64,000 nt of DNA, from NCBI GenBank assembly GCA_003999685.1, contig CP021231.1:1054001-1118000 (forward strand), read 5' to 3'. This stretch comes from Taiwanofungus camphoratus (lineage: Eukaryota; Basidiomycota; Agaricomycetes; Polyporales; Taiwanofungaceae). This document shows positions 10,620 through 23,367 of the stretch, one piece after another; position 1 is the stretch's first letter, and each line of letters begins with the position of its first letter. Made by a program: the position numbers and the translations under genes. The notes beneath the pieces were generated by a model. It saw only the letters and a program-made list of their open reading frames with translations. It ran no database searches and was not told the DNA's origin.

Positions 10620-13600
10620 CACTAAGTCGCCCCTAGTCTTATCTAGTAGGGCTAACCGTTAGACATCATGTCTACCATTGAGACAGTCGACCCCATCGCT
10701 TGGAGATTGCCGACTCAAGTAAACAACGTGCCGCTTCTGTACGATCGTTTTCGTTGGACTTTCGTTGACCAGAACCATGATCTGATCTACCCGAACTCTC
10801 CACTAGCGTGGGCAGGGACAATTTCGAATCGACGAGCACAGGAGAAATTAGCCTCCTACTTCAGACGTAACCCTCTGCCAGACGGAAGAAACCCAGCTGT
10901 TTTCTTTCCCGTGTCGATACCTTCGACACCGTTAATAGCCACCCCGACCACTCCCACGCTCCCCTCACTTCCTTCCACCCCTGTAACACCTACGACCCCT
11001 CCCACGATGGCTACTATCGCAACAATGACCAGGGCGGAGCTTGAAGCGCTCATAGCGCGTCTCGCGGCACAACAGCAACAGGGGAGTCGACCCCTTGAAC
11101 TCGACATTCCTGCACCGGAGCCGTTCACCGGGCAAGGAGAAGATCTGGAGCGTTTCCTCCAGCGGGTGGAGCACTACCTCACTGCCACCAACAACCGAGG
11201 GTTGAGCGATGATGCAAAGATTGCTTACACAGTCGCTCTCATGAAAGGAGGGCAGGACGCACGTATCTAGTGCGATATGTTTTACGAACAGGCCGCGGGA
11301 GGGCCTCCCTACGCTAGCTGGGACATATTCAAGGCGAGCTTGCGACTCGCGTTCCCCGAGCACGAAGGAGTCCAGCAGGCTCACCAGATGCTAATGGAGT
11401 TGCCGGCCAAGCAACTAAACAAGAAGACCAGGGTCAGTACAAAGACGTACGTGGAAAGGTTCCGACTTCTGGCAGAGAAGGCCAAGTTAAAGGATGCTTT
11501 CATGAGCCTCCAAGGCCAACGCACCGAGAACAATTATCCCACGCTGAGGGTGATCTTCATCAAAGGTCTGGACCGCCAGATCTACACGACGCTCGTGGGC
11601 CGCACCAATACAGAACGACCCAACTCCATGGAGAAATGGTACACTGACGTTCTCCACCTCGACGCCGTCTACAAAGGGATCGACCAAACCCTCTCAGCCA
11701 CCACTGACGTCAACTACGGCGAACCCATGGAAGTGGACGTGCTCGTTACCCCACGCCCCACGCCGTTCACCAAAAAGTGGGAAGACGGGTGCAGCCTTAG
11801 CAAAAAGGAAAGGAAGTACCACATGGACAATCGTCTATGTTTCCACTGCCACAAAAGAGGACATGCGGTGCACAAGTGTCCGAAGAAGATGGCCAAGACC
11901 GGCCGAAGGAATACCTCGAAGGAACCCGAGGTGCGATCCCCCATGAAGTTCCGCTCGTACATCAAAACGCTCTCATCAGATGAGAAGAGGGCGATGTTTG
12001 AGGAGTTAGAAAAGGGGCAGGATGCGCCAACACAACCAATGCCCGTATCCATCTCACTGTCCCGTGTTGTGCTGGTAGTCCGGAATGACAGAGCTCTTCA
12101 CATTCTGATTACGGTGGGACGAAAAGCCGTTGAAGCCCGCACCTTTATCAATAGTGGCACATCGGGAATATTCGTGCATCCCCGATTTGTTAAGGAACAC
12201 AAGTTACGGACTGAGGCGCTACCACGCCCAATACCGGTGTTCAATGTGGACGGCACTGCCAACAAGCAAGCGCTCATTAACAGACGAGCCTTGCTATCAT
12301 ACAAAATCGGGAATGAGCCCCGATTTGTCAAAGCATACGTGGCCAGTATAGGGAACGAAGACGTCATCTTCGGACATACATGGCTCAAACTCGAGAACCC
12401 CAGTATCAACTGGAAGGGAGGTCGTGTGGAACTGAAGCACCGCATGATCCTGCAAGAGTCTCGAGAGTGGAAAAAGGGGATCATTGCGCAACGAGTAGCG
12501 TGACTGGAGCTGAAGAAACTAGCCGAACGAGAACAGGAAGAAGCCCTGGATCCCGTGCTAGACTATGAGGTAGACTGGTCAGCACCCCCTTGTCCACAAG
12601 TAGCGGCATTCCTCGCCGAACGAGATAAACGCCTCAAGCAACAATGGCAGCCCACCATTGAGGAGGTAGAGGACAAAGGAGACTTCGAGGTGATCGACAC
12701 CATGTCTCCTGTCTTACCGATGACAGAAATGTCTAGGCAGACCGCATGCCGCGACATCCCAGTCGCACCCCTGGTAGAAGAATCGGTCAACGGTATCACA
12801 CTGGATCAGGCAATGGAAACGATCGACAACGATGAACTAGTCATAGCGTTCATTGAGGGAGATGATTGGATCACGACATATGGACGGGACTCGCACCTGG
12901 CGTATCGAGACGCCCCGCTTATGGAAAAGAAGTACCCTCTCGACGAAACTTATCATCGTCTCGAAAACGGTCTTATCTGGCAGGTCAAGCACAACATCGG
13001 TCGACTCACCACGTCTACGGAACTCACTATCAAGGAACATGCCAAGAAAGAGGAGAAACCGGTCACGGAACTCATCCTTGAGTACCTCCATGATCTCCTC
13101 CTGGTGTTCGACAAGGCCAAGGCAGCGAGACTTCCCCGACATTTGGAGTTCGACCACAAGATAAATCTCAAGCCGGATTTTAAGGACTTCAAGCAGTCGA
13201 CATATCCTCTCAACCGGGATCAACGAGCGGAACTGGACAAGTTCCTCGAAGAGAATATAGAGAAGGGGTACATCCGACCGTCCAAATCGCCACTCGCAAG
13301 CCCGTTCTTCTTCGTGGATAAGAAGGACGGCGGATACCGACCATGCCAGGACTACAGGGAACTCAACGAGGGAACGATCAAGGACAGATACCCTCTTCCC
13401 CTCGTAATGGAACTCCTGGAACGCCTCAACAATGCCACGATCTTCACAAAGATGGACCTTCGTCAGGGATACAACAACCTTCGCATCAAGGAAGGTGACG
13501 AATGGAAAGCGGTGTTTGGTGTTCCAGCAGCTGGGGAAGGACCTCCCTCGTTCTATGAACCCCTGGTAATGTTCTTCGGGATGTGCAACTCACTGGCGAC

Positions 13601-15338
13601 GTTCCAATGGATGATGAACACGGTCTTCGCAGACATGCTCAAGGAAGGATGGTTGGCAATCTATATGGACGACATCCTTATCTACTCGACAGACCCCGAG
13701 GAGCATAAGAAGCGAACACGGCGAGTTATCGAGCAACTTAGAGATACCGACCTGTATCTCAAACCGGAAAAGTGCAAATTCGACGTGCAAGAAGTCGAAT
13801 TCTTAGGCATGATCATCAGACCCGGACAACTCGCCATGGACCCAGTCAAGGTAGCCGGCATCAAGGACTGGCCGGTACCTAAGAACCTCAGGGAGGTTCG
13901 GTCGTTCATCGGATTTGGGAACTTCTACCGCCGGTTCATACATAGCTTCTCGCATCTGGCCCAACCTCTGGTCTCGCTTATGCGAAAGGATGTTAAATGG
14001 CATTGGGACGATGAACAGTAGGAAGCTTTTGAGGCATTGAAGAAAGCCTTCCTGGAACAACCGGTTTTACAGATGCCTGACCCGGAGAAGCTGTTCATGT
14101 TGGAAACGGATGCATCGAAGTTCGCCACGGCTGCCGTCCTCAGGCAAAAGGACGACAACAGCAATTGGCATCCATGCAGTTATATTTCCCAGAGCATGAT
14201 GCCAGCGGAATGAAATTATGACGTCTATGACCGAGAACTCATGGGCGTCATGAGGGGACTCAATGAATGGAGTCACCTCCTCATCGGAAGCCCGTACCCA
14301 GTCACGATTTATAGCGATCACAAGAATCTGTCGTACTGGAAGACGGCACAGAATCTGAATCGAAGGCAAGCGCGATGGGCTCTTCGCTTGTCCGAATTCG
14401 ATTACAGGTTAGTTCACGTACCGGGCACACAAATGGTGCAAAGCAACGCACTCTCCCGACGTCCTGACCACGATGATGGTTCATCAGACAACCAGGATGT
14501 AACCGTCCTACCAGACAAGGTATGGGCAGCGGCAATCAACACGAGTCTCAGGGCTTCCATCACGGAAGCATGCGTAAATGACTCGGTGTATACGGAAGGG
14601 ATGCACAATGCACAAAACGGCTCAAACGACCACTGGACAATTTGAGACGGAGACCTCCTCTACGACAATCGGGTGTATATTCCCCTGGATGAGGATCTAC
14701 GACGATGAACGGTCTCGAATTACCACGACCTCCCCTCCGCCGGCCACCCTGGAATTCAGAAAACCCTCTCGTCTATCCGACGAGACTACTGGTGGCCTGG
14801 AATGGCTGACTTCGTCATGCAATACGTCAAAGGTTGCGGCATCTGCCAGCAAATGAAAGTTAACACGCACCCCACCCGACCAGCCCTACTCCCGATCAAA
14901 TCCGCGCAGCACGCCACTCCGTTCAGTACATTCTGCTGTGATTTCATTACGGATTTGCCGACTTCGGAGGGCTACGATTCAATTTTGGTCGTTGTGGACC
15001 ACGACCTTACGAAGGGTGTAATTTTCATTCCATGCAACAAAACGATTGACGCATCAGGAACAGCCGAGGCATTATATCGTGAGGTTTACAAATGGTTTAG
15101 TCTTCTGGACAAGATCATTAGCGATCGAGGACCACAATTCGCATCGAAGGTATTTCAAGAGCTCTGCCGTATGACCGGAGTCAAGTCGGCTATGAGCACA
15201 GCGTTCCACCCTCAAACGGACGGAGAGACGGAACGAGTCAACCAGGAACTAGAGATCTACCTGCGATGCTTCACGAGCAACAACCCAGACAATTGGTCGT
15301 CGCTGCTGGGCTCAGCACAGTTTGCTCACAACTCGCGT

Positions 15339-16318
15339 TGATAGGTGCCAGGCCCTTCTAGGCCCTGCGGAGCGCCCTCACTCGACCCTAGGACCTTAGT
15401 CATGGCTTCGACGCCACTCGACATGTCCGATACAGCCTGAAAAGCCACCGTGGGACTCTCCGATAGCCTCGAATCACGCCACCGCCACTCTGCCAGTTCC
15501 GGTCCGATGTTCCAGTGTACCGGTCCCTCTACGCACAATACGCCACATGCAGTTGCCACTCAATGTCCTCGCACGTGACCAGTCTCGCCACTCCGATATC
15601 GCTCGATTTGCTACGATGCGCCACTCGATGTACTCGATAACGCTACGGCCCCAGGTCTTGTCTTAGTATATTTCATGCCACTCCATAGTTCGTAGTACGC
15701 AAGTAGTTAGGATGCCACTTGTACTATGCCACTCCCGATGCGCCTTACATTATAGTACAGTAGTATAAATGCGATGTATGGTGTCTCGGAACAACAGAGA
15801 AGTTTTCCCCTATCCTGCAGAGCTCAAGAAGAGCACCTTCGATTTAGTCACCTACTGCATTCTACTGCGTCCTTCCGTCTTCGATTACGTTCGAAGAGTT
15901 GCGTCTACTATCTGCCTTCTACAGTATCTTGAAGGCTTGCGTCTCGTCCATCTTCGACATCCGTCAAAGAAGTTGCGTTCAGTTTTACGTCCGCCTTCGA
16001 GCCACATCGAAGGACTGCGCTAGCATCTCTCTCTAACCCAAGTCCGCCTTCTACAGAAATTCGAAGGGCTGTATATCAGCTAAGTTCTCACGTTTAAGCC
16101 TCTCCCTAGTATAGTACAGCATAGTAGCGCATCGAAGCTATGTCAAGCAGTCGCGACACACGTAGAGGGTCGTCGAAGACCTTCGTAGATGTCTCTCGAC
16201 CCATTTGAGATCGGGAACCCTTTGCTGCTGACTCTCCCCTCCACACTAACTAGTTCTATAGCTTTCCAGCTTCTCTAGGTCGTACCCAGTTGGGGTTGGA
16301 GTGTTATAGTGCGCATCA
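15339..16318 (+). mobile_element. Solo family A LTR inside B1 integrase
   Basis: 980 bp, TGATAGG...GCATCA, target duplication GCGT (15335-15338 and 16319-16322). Comparison with the uninterrupted integrase of B2 near 36074-36080 confirms the insertion point and the 4-bp duplication. It shows that family A was still moving after B1 had landed. Confidence 0.95.
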
Positions 16319-17004
16319 GCGTGAGCACTCTACAATCAAGGTGTCACCCTTCAAGGTCATGATGGGCTATGAACCTCGAGGGATTCCTGTCGTACACCCC
16401 GGATCGGACACACCGGGCGCCACTTATCGACTGCGGAACTTGCAGAAGATTCGGGAAGATGCACACTCAGCAATGGAGCTAGCACAGGCGATGTTAGCAA
16501 GACGCGTGAAACCCAAAGGAACAGGTTTTCGCAAAGGACAAAAGGTATGGCTAGACTCACGGAATCTAAAGCTGCCATACCCGACGAGGAAGTTGGCTCC
16601 CAAGCACGAGGGACCCTTCGAAATCACGGATGTTCTAGGACCGGTGTCTTACAAGCTGAAACTCCCGACGACATGGCGAGTGCACCCCGTTTTCCACGCC
16701 GCACTTCTTTCACCATACACCGAGACAGACACGCATGGTCCCAACTACACAGAACCACCACCGGAGCTTATCAGCGGCGAAGATAACTACAAAGTCGAAG
16801 CTCTGGTTGGACATCGTGAGAATCGCTGAAGGAATCACCGAGAGTACCGAGTCAGGTGGAAAGGTTACTCATCTGCCGATGACTCATGAGAACTGGAAGA
16901 AAACTTAGCTGGTACTGTGGACGGGCTGCTAAACGCATATAAGCAGCACAAGAATTTACGATGAGTGAAAAAGGAGTCGCATTTTCACCCCACTCATCAC
17001 CCAC

Positions 17005-17259
17005 ATGTCTCAGTCAAACGGTCTTTCGTCATCATTCACTCGCTACGGTCCATGCTACCTCTGTGGTAGCACTTGTCACTCGCACCAGACGTGCCCCGAC
17101 TACAAATGTCTCCGCTGTAGTCGCCCGACGCCTGGGCATCTTACGTGTGAATGCACCGCCATCCATTACGCATTCGCCAATGACCCGGAACCACCGTATC
17201 ATCCAGAGTGGTTCCTGCATGTCGTTAAACTGCAAGGGTACGACCGTGCACGTCGTTAA
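17005..17259 (+). CDS. Accessory ORF of B1, 84 aa, double zinc knuckle
   Basis: ATG-initiated ORF that follows the pol/chromodomain region and precedes the 3' LTR. It reads CX2CX4HX4C and then CX2CX6HX4C within about 35 residues, the kind of Cys/His spacing used by gag zinc knuckles to bind nucleic acid. The tail holds a basic end (YDRARR). The same ORF is intact at the same place in B2. It is separate from the gag zinc knuckle of the same element, and I do not know a function for it. Confidence 0.7.
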   Translation: MSQSNGLSSSFTRYGPCYLCGSTCHSHQTCPDYKCLRCSRPTPGHLTCECTAIHYAFANDPEPPYHPEWFLHVVKLQGYDRARR

Positions 17260-17534
17260 ACTACAACACACGACCAACATGTCGTAAAACTGTAAAGTTC
17301 GAGCTGAAAGGATGCTCGTGGTTGGAGGGGTCATCCCCTATGGGTTCAAGGGTCATCCCTTATAGGTCGCAGTGAAACACCTGCTCGTCACTTCCAGGAA
17401 AGTTTTTCAAGTTTGTCCTTAGAAGTTCGTCAAGTTCGTCGACGGTCGCCAAAAGTTCGACTCGAAGAGACTCGACGCGTCCCCATTGGAGTTTAGTTGA
17501 TTGACCAGGCGTTCAATCATAAGTAGGGGGGTAA

Positions 17535-18088
17535 TGATACAATTTCTTTTATCGCATATCTTATCGGTCGGACCTCGGATCGGTCCCATGACCTTTCACT
17601 TCTAGGACGGGCCTCGGGTAGGCCCAACTTCTTCGCGCAGCATCTTGACTCATCGCTGCTTACGGTACAGGCCCCAGACGGGCCCCGGTTACTCATGGAC
17701 TCTGACTCATATCGGGCCCCGCTTACACATTCTGTCTTACGCTTACTGATTGCTAATACGGCCCGATGACTCATATCACCTTACTTACGCTTACTCATGC
17801 TGATTCTTAAACCACGTGCCATGGTCCGTGCACAGGATAGAATACGTATATAAGGCCGTGTACTTTGTAGGTCGGACCTTAAGTTCGATCTGGTTACCAA
17901 GTAGCTAGTTACCACTAGCAATCTTATACTCGTATCTTGCGACCTCTCGCTTCGTACCTGAGTACTCGCTCGACTCCATCGACTTCGCCCAGGAGGACAT
18001 ACGCAGTGTCCATAAAGCCTCGCTACCATCTCTAGTAGTCAGGTCCTCACGTTTGAGGCTTTTCGGTCGTTGATACCAGCTTGTATCA
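17535..18088 (+). repeat. B1 3' LTR
   Basis: 554 bp, 11 bp longer than the 5' LTR because of an extra GGGCCC-containing unit near 17671-17690. It is preceded by the purine tract AAGTAGGGGGGTAA at 17521-17534, the expected plus-strand primer. Confidence 0.93.
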
Positions 18089-18521
18089 CTAGGAAGTGAA
18101 GTAAAGGGAGCTGAAAATAGAAGTGTTGAAGCCCACATCGAAGCGTTCAACGCGGCTTTACTGGTGTCTGTGACATAGAGAGACTGTAAATGTTCAGAGA
18201 CTGAAGAACAAGCAGAGAGATAGAGAGACTGGACTGCATCAGGGATCGAAGAATTAATCAGAGCAACGAAGGAAATACTAGGTTTTGCCCCATCGTAGTT
18301 GATGACTAGGGCTGCTTCTCCTTGATGATGGGGTATCAAATCCTCGAAGCATGAAAACCCATATTTGGGCAGCTTCTATGGTGCTGTGGTCGAAAGCACA
18401 GTTTTCCACACAGATATGTAGGAATCGTGAGGGTTTCACCAGAGTTGGAACATACCATCATAATTGTTTGTTCTTCATTCGTGAAGATCTTTACGATGCT
18501 TTGTGTAAGAACATCGAAGGG

Positions 18522-19094
18522 TCATCTGAGAAGGATGTTGTATGCTGCGTTTTGAATAACATGAGCCTGAAAATATAACACTACCTCACCAATCTGGAAG
18601 GGTACATTGTGTATGAGCCCTAGCGATCGGTCTACTTTGCTGTTAGCGGACTGCATGTTTAACTGTATCATAGGGTCGAAGAGGAGCTTCAGGCCTAAAC
18701 AAACTTCCTCCGACATTGCTACAATTTGAGAACCTGGGTCTACAATGCATTTGATCTGTTCTTTATTGTCGACTAGAGCGAAGATTGAGCGGATAGCGTT
18801 CAAGTCGTGAGCGACTGTGAGATCAGTGAGATGCTCACCATGTGGGACATGCTTGAGATAGGTTTTGTAGGGGTCAGGTACGACAGTAGCTCCTGGCTGT
18901 AGCACTGTGCCTGAACAAGATAGTTGGTGCACCTCTTTTACCTCGTCTTCGTTGGTGAGCTCTATGATGTGCGCTAAAGCGATGGGTTCCACTGAGACTC
19001 GCTTCGGTGTAACTGCTTTTCTATACTTGTTGTGTATATTGGACAAGATCGAAAGGAGTTCTTCCGGCGTTAATGTGATGAGGGGGGACCTCAT
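18522..19094 (-). pseudogene. Family A aspartic protease region
   Basis: Minus-strand frame with an aspartic-protease-like active-site context (IKCIVDPGSQIVAMS) and the usual downstream hydrophobic block ending near 18522. It lies between the gag zinc knuckle and the RT of the fossil element that runs right to left. Confidence 0.65.
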
Positions 19095-19205
19095 TGAGCA
19101 TGCAAAGATTTTGTCGGCTATCTTGGGCTGGTGTATGAGAACTATGGTCTTGTACGCAGGGTCCTTGTCCTTATCGTTAGAAGACTTGGGCGGAGTAGCG
19201 AAGTT

Positions 19206-20814
19206 TCAAAGGTTCGGCGGAGCATAAGTCACATCTTGGGCACTTGTGAAGGGATGGACTGGAGGTGCTGATGGAGTAGATGCAGCGGCAGGCTGCATTG
19301 AAGGTGCGTTTGATGATGCTGGCGGGGGAACTATAGCTGCGGGAATCATCAAAGATGCAGAGATACTTGTTGAAGGTCTGGCTGAGGTCGCTGGGATTGA
19401 GACTGCAGTAGGAGCGGCTGACTTGCCTGTGTCAGGCGCTGGGTTGTTGGTACTGCGTGAGATGGAAGTTGTATCAGAGACTTCTGTGGTCTGTGGTGCT
19501 GTCGTAGTAGGTTTCTTGCGCTGTATAATCTTGATGCCATCGAAAACTTCCCTACACTTTTGAAGCTGTAGGAGCTCCTTTTTGAGTGCTTCAATTCTGC
19601 CTTCTGTGTTGAGCGTGAAGGTTTGGACACTGGCATGGTTGTTGATCCCATAGAGCAGGCTAGGTGCTGCTGGCATGTTGTGATGAATCCACTCATAGAG
19701 GCGGTCATGGATCGTAATGCCTGGGATATTGTGTGGGATGAATAGACCGTTCAGAAGTACAACTTTTCCTTCGGTGTTATGCTTGCATTTTCCAGTGGCT
19801 ATATCTGCCTCTATGTGCGGGCAGCTTCGAATGCCATGGTTCTGGTTGTCACAAAAGTGGCAGGTCTGTTCTGTGTCACCTTGAGTTGACGGGAGCCTAG
19901 CAGCTATGTTCGATTTGCTACCACTGGGCTGAATAAGGGTGGCAATAGTCTTCGACAGACTCTCGATGATCGTCGAGATGTCTTCGGTCTTAATCATGCC
20001 AGGTGGAGTAGTTGTCGAAGTTGCTGTCTGCAGTGCTGCGACTGTCGGCATACTCAAAGTACTGTGTAGGATGAATGTTGCGGCTGCATGAATGTCAGAA
20101 AGTGAATAGGGGTCATCGGGATAATGGTCAGGATGCTTCAGGTGAAGTCAGGCCTCGAGTCGCATGAGTAGAGCAGGCTGAAACCCTTGTAGAAATGCTT
20201 GACTTTGTTTGATGTCAGAAAGTCATCATTGCATGATTAGGTGCTTCGTGATAGATATGAAGTCGTGGTAGTAGCTTCCAAGATCCATGGTGTTGTGGAT
20301 TCCAATACATGCGCATTCTCCGATCAGTTGGTCCATATCTGTGAGGGACCATTTCCTGGTGTCGTCAGTACCTGGGTAGAGTGCCAGGACATCGGCTTTC
20401 CACTGTGCATACATCTTGGTTTGATCGAAAAAGGATTTGAGGGTTTCCCATAGGTCTGCAACGTTGATCGATGGGTAATGAATGGCCCATGACTTCTTTA
20501 CGATGTCGTCGGTAATTCTACACTGAGTGAATAAGACCTCGATGTCCTAGAAGTAGCATCAAAGCGATCGGACTTCTGTTGGGTCGAAGGTGGGGGCTGT
20601 CGAGTGGCCTTGAGGGGGCATGAATGGTGTAGTTGCTGTGTTCTGATTCATTGTAACTTGAGTAGGGGGGTTAACGGTGACTGGTGCAGGGTGGTTCGAA
20701 GGACTGGGAAGAACATGTGGAGTAACAGTCTGCTGGGACAAGGGTAGATTTGTGGTAGTAGGGATAGCAGTATGTGATGTTAATTCTACTGGGTCCTCTG
20801 GCTCAGGCAATGAA
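19206..20814 (-). pseudogene. Family A gag region with zinc knuckle
   Basis: Minus-strand gag-like coding remains in several frames. The C-terminal part (20057-19206) has CHFCDNQNHGIRSC, a CX2CX4HX4C knuckle, followed by a Pro/Ser/Thr/Ala-rich tail. The upstream part (20810-20559) corresponds to the segment at 1-110 of the left-edge copy. Confidence 0.65.
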
Positions 20815-20818
20815 CCGG

Positions 20819-23367
20819 TGATAGGTCCGGTATGACTCCATGCCCTGAATTCACGTATTTTCGGTCTCCCACCCCTTTCTCGGAATGTACTGCCAAGTTT
20901 CAGAAGTCCGAATGTCGTAACAAGGACAGAGAGCTCTATTCAATCACTAGGGAGTGCCCTAACTCGGCAGGCAGGTGCGCTGTATGTGTCTACTTACACC
21001 TTGGCAATCCGGCCTTCCTGTCCAGAAAGAACAATGGGATTTCTGATGATAGAAGGTCTGCCTGACACTCCAGAAGCCCTATTGAAGAGAAGTGGTCCCT
21101 CACTCTCTAGAATGCATGCCTGCTGCCTCACCTAGCATCCTCCTGACCTCTGACGACTCTGGGCCTTTGGTTGAGATCAACCGAGAAAAGCCACTTCAGT
21201 TTTCGGTTTTCAGTCCTCGGTTCTGGTCCTCGGTCCCTCGGTCTAGAATCCCGGCCTCTTGTTCATGACGTCCATATGATCCCTTGGTATGGCCTAGACC
21301 CCCTACACATCAGCTTGATGGTTCAGCACTCCTAGATTCCTGTTCCCCCCAAGGCCTGGTTAGATAGCCCACCTTCCATATGATGATCTCTAGATAAGCA
21401 TCCCTCACCTTGTGCCATTCCCCCGTAACCTTTCTACTGCATTCAGTGTCCCTGTTTCATGTCCTACTTCAGTTTAGTTCCCCATATGGTACATAGATCG
21501 GATCCTAGATTTTACGATTTTCAGTTTGTTTTCAATTTCTTCGGTTTTATTTTGTGTAAGGTACTTTGACACCACGGACCCCTTATGTAGTCTCCTGTAC
21601 CTACCAGACAACAGAGAAGATACGTGCTTCTGTTGATAGGCACCAGGCCCTTCTAGGCCCCACGGAGTGCCCTCACTCGACCCTAGGACCTTAGTCATGG
21701 CTTCGACGCCACTCGACATGTCCGATACAGCCTGAAAAGCCACCGCGGGACTCTCCGATAGCCTCGAATCACGCCACCGCCACTCCACCAGTTCCGGTCT
21801 GATGTTCCGGTGTACCGGTCCCTCTACGCACAATACGCCACACGCAGTTGCCACTCAATGTCCTCGCACGTGACCGGTCTCACCACTCCGATATCGCTCG
21901 ATTTGCTACAACGCGCCACTCGATGTACTCGATAACGCTACGGCCCCAGGTCTTGTCTTAGTATATTTCATGCCACTCCATAGTTCGTAGTACGCAAGTA
22001 GTTAGGATGCCACTTGTACTATGCCACTCCCGATGCGCCTTACATTATAGTACAGTAGTATAAATGCAATGTATGGTGTCTCGGAACAACAGAGAAGTTT
22101 TCCCCCATCCTACAGAGCTCAAGAAGAGCACCTTCGATTTAGTCACCTACTGCGTCCTACTGCGTCCTTCCATCTTCAAATACGTTCGAAGAGTTGCGTC
22201 TACTATCTGTCTTCTACAGTATTCTGAAGGGTTGCGTCTCGTCCGTCTTCGACATCCGTCAAAGAAGTTGCGTTCAGTTTTACGTCCGCCTTCGAGCCAC
22301 ATCGAAGGGTTGCGCTAGCATCTCTCTCTAACCCAAGTCCGCCTTCTACAGTATTTCGAAGGGCTGCGTATCAGCTAAGTTCTCACATTTAAGCCTCTCC
22401 CTAGTATAGTACAGCATAGTAGTGGATCGAAGCTACGTCGAGCAGTCGCGACACACGTAGAAGGTCGTCGAAGACCTTCGTAGACGTCTCTCGATCCATT
22501 TGAAATCGGGAACTCTTTGCTGCTGACTCTCCCCCCCACACTAACTAGTTCTATAGCCTCCCAGCTTCTCTAGGTCGTACCCAGTAGGGGTTGGAGTGCT
22601 ATAGTGCACATCACCGTCTTGTCTCGCAGAATCTACAGACTTGTCCCCCAGAGTTCAGATTTGGGTTTCCCCTGCTCTAAGGCTTCCCTACAGTCTGACA
22701 AGGTTCCTCTACATCATATCTATGCCTATTGCCAGCCAGCAGTCCTATTATATCGTATATTGCAGCAGTTCTACATCGCCTACGTCCTACATTCCCAAAG
22801 TTGGAGTAACTTCGGTCTGAGTAACCAGTCCCCCTCCTCCTCCTCATCCAGCGTGCCTCCGCCCTCGTTATACCCCATAGGCACATGTTGCGCACAGTCC
22901 AGTCTATCAGTCATTGCCTACACCAGCCCTACGTACCATTCCTACGACATCAGCCCTCAGCAGTATCCCCTATCCCGATTACATCGGTTTTTGGTTTATC
23001 TTTCGGTTCTCGGTTCACCACCAGTGCGCCCTCAGTTCCTTCGACTCCTTTGCACCTGGCTGGCATTTGACCAGCCCGCTGCCATTGGATTAGAAGACCA
23101 CACTCCTACCTTCCTGGGGCTGTCTGCACCTTGGCATAAGATCCTGTTGTGCAGGATTCATTGGCCCCTTACTCCTCTGCACACACTAGACTTTTAGGCC
23201 CCTGACAGTGGTCTAGGTAGTTTCTCTGTCATGTCCCTTCACTTACCTTTCCCTCTGGTATCCTTCACAGGTACCTCACCGTTTTAGCTCTCTCCCTACT
23301 CATTGAGACGCATTGAACCTACTCCCTAGGTTCCTCCCCTCAGTCCAGGACTCCCTAGGTCGTATCA
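20819..23367. mobile_element. Element C, LTR-like insertion (about 1.57 kb) with nested solo A LTR
   Basis: The uninterrupted gag sequence at 100-160 shows that everything between GAACCGG (20812-20818) and GACTGTTC (23372 on) is inserted. The ends read TGATAGG...CGTATCA, with a probable 4-bp duplication CCGG/CTGG that differs by one base. It has no convincing ORF; with the nested A LTR removed it is about 1.57 kb. A solo LTR of an unidentified family is the simplest reading, but a non-autonomous element is possible. Confidence 0.65.
21634..22613 (+). mobile_element. Solo family A LTR inside element C
   Basis: 980 bp, TGATAGG...ACATCA, probable 4-bp duplication CTGT (21630-21633) and CCGT (22614-22617), one mismatch. 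It is very similar to the solo LTR in B1. Confidence 0.9.

Larger units (their letters stand above)
10063..18088 (+). mobile_element. Ty3/gypsy chromovirus B1 (both LTRs, one nested solo LTR)
   Basis: 5' LTR 10063-10605, 3' LTR 17535-18088, target duplication CTAGG at 10058-10062 and 18089-18093. Parts in order: gag 10668-12025 with a zinc knuckle near 11840-11882, protease about 12100-12480, RT about 13100-13950, RNase H 14090-14480, integrase 14700-15338 and 16323-16700, chromodomain about 16790-16960, accessory ORF 17005-17259, purine tract 17521-17534. A solo A LTR (15339-16318) splits the integrase. Without it the element is about 7.04 kb, matching B2. It carries roughly five to eight breaks plus the insertion. 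The two LTRs differ by about 2-3 percent by eye, so it is moderately young. Confidence 0.93.

Noticed and set aside
22604-23197. 197-codon plus-strand ORF in element C
   Set aside because: It is Ser/Pro/Leu-rich with no domain, starts inside the nested LTR and ends without any gene-like context; probably chance.
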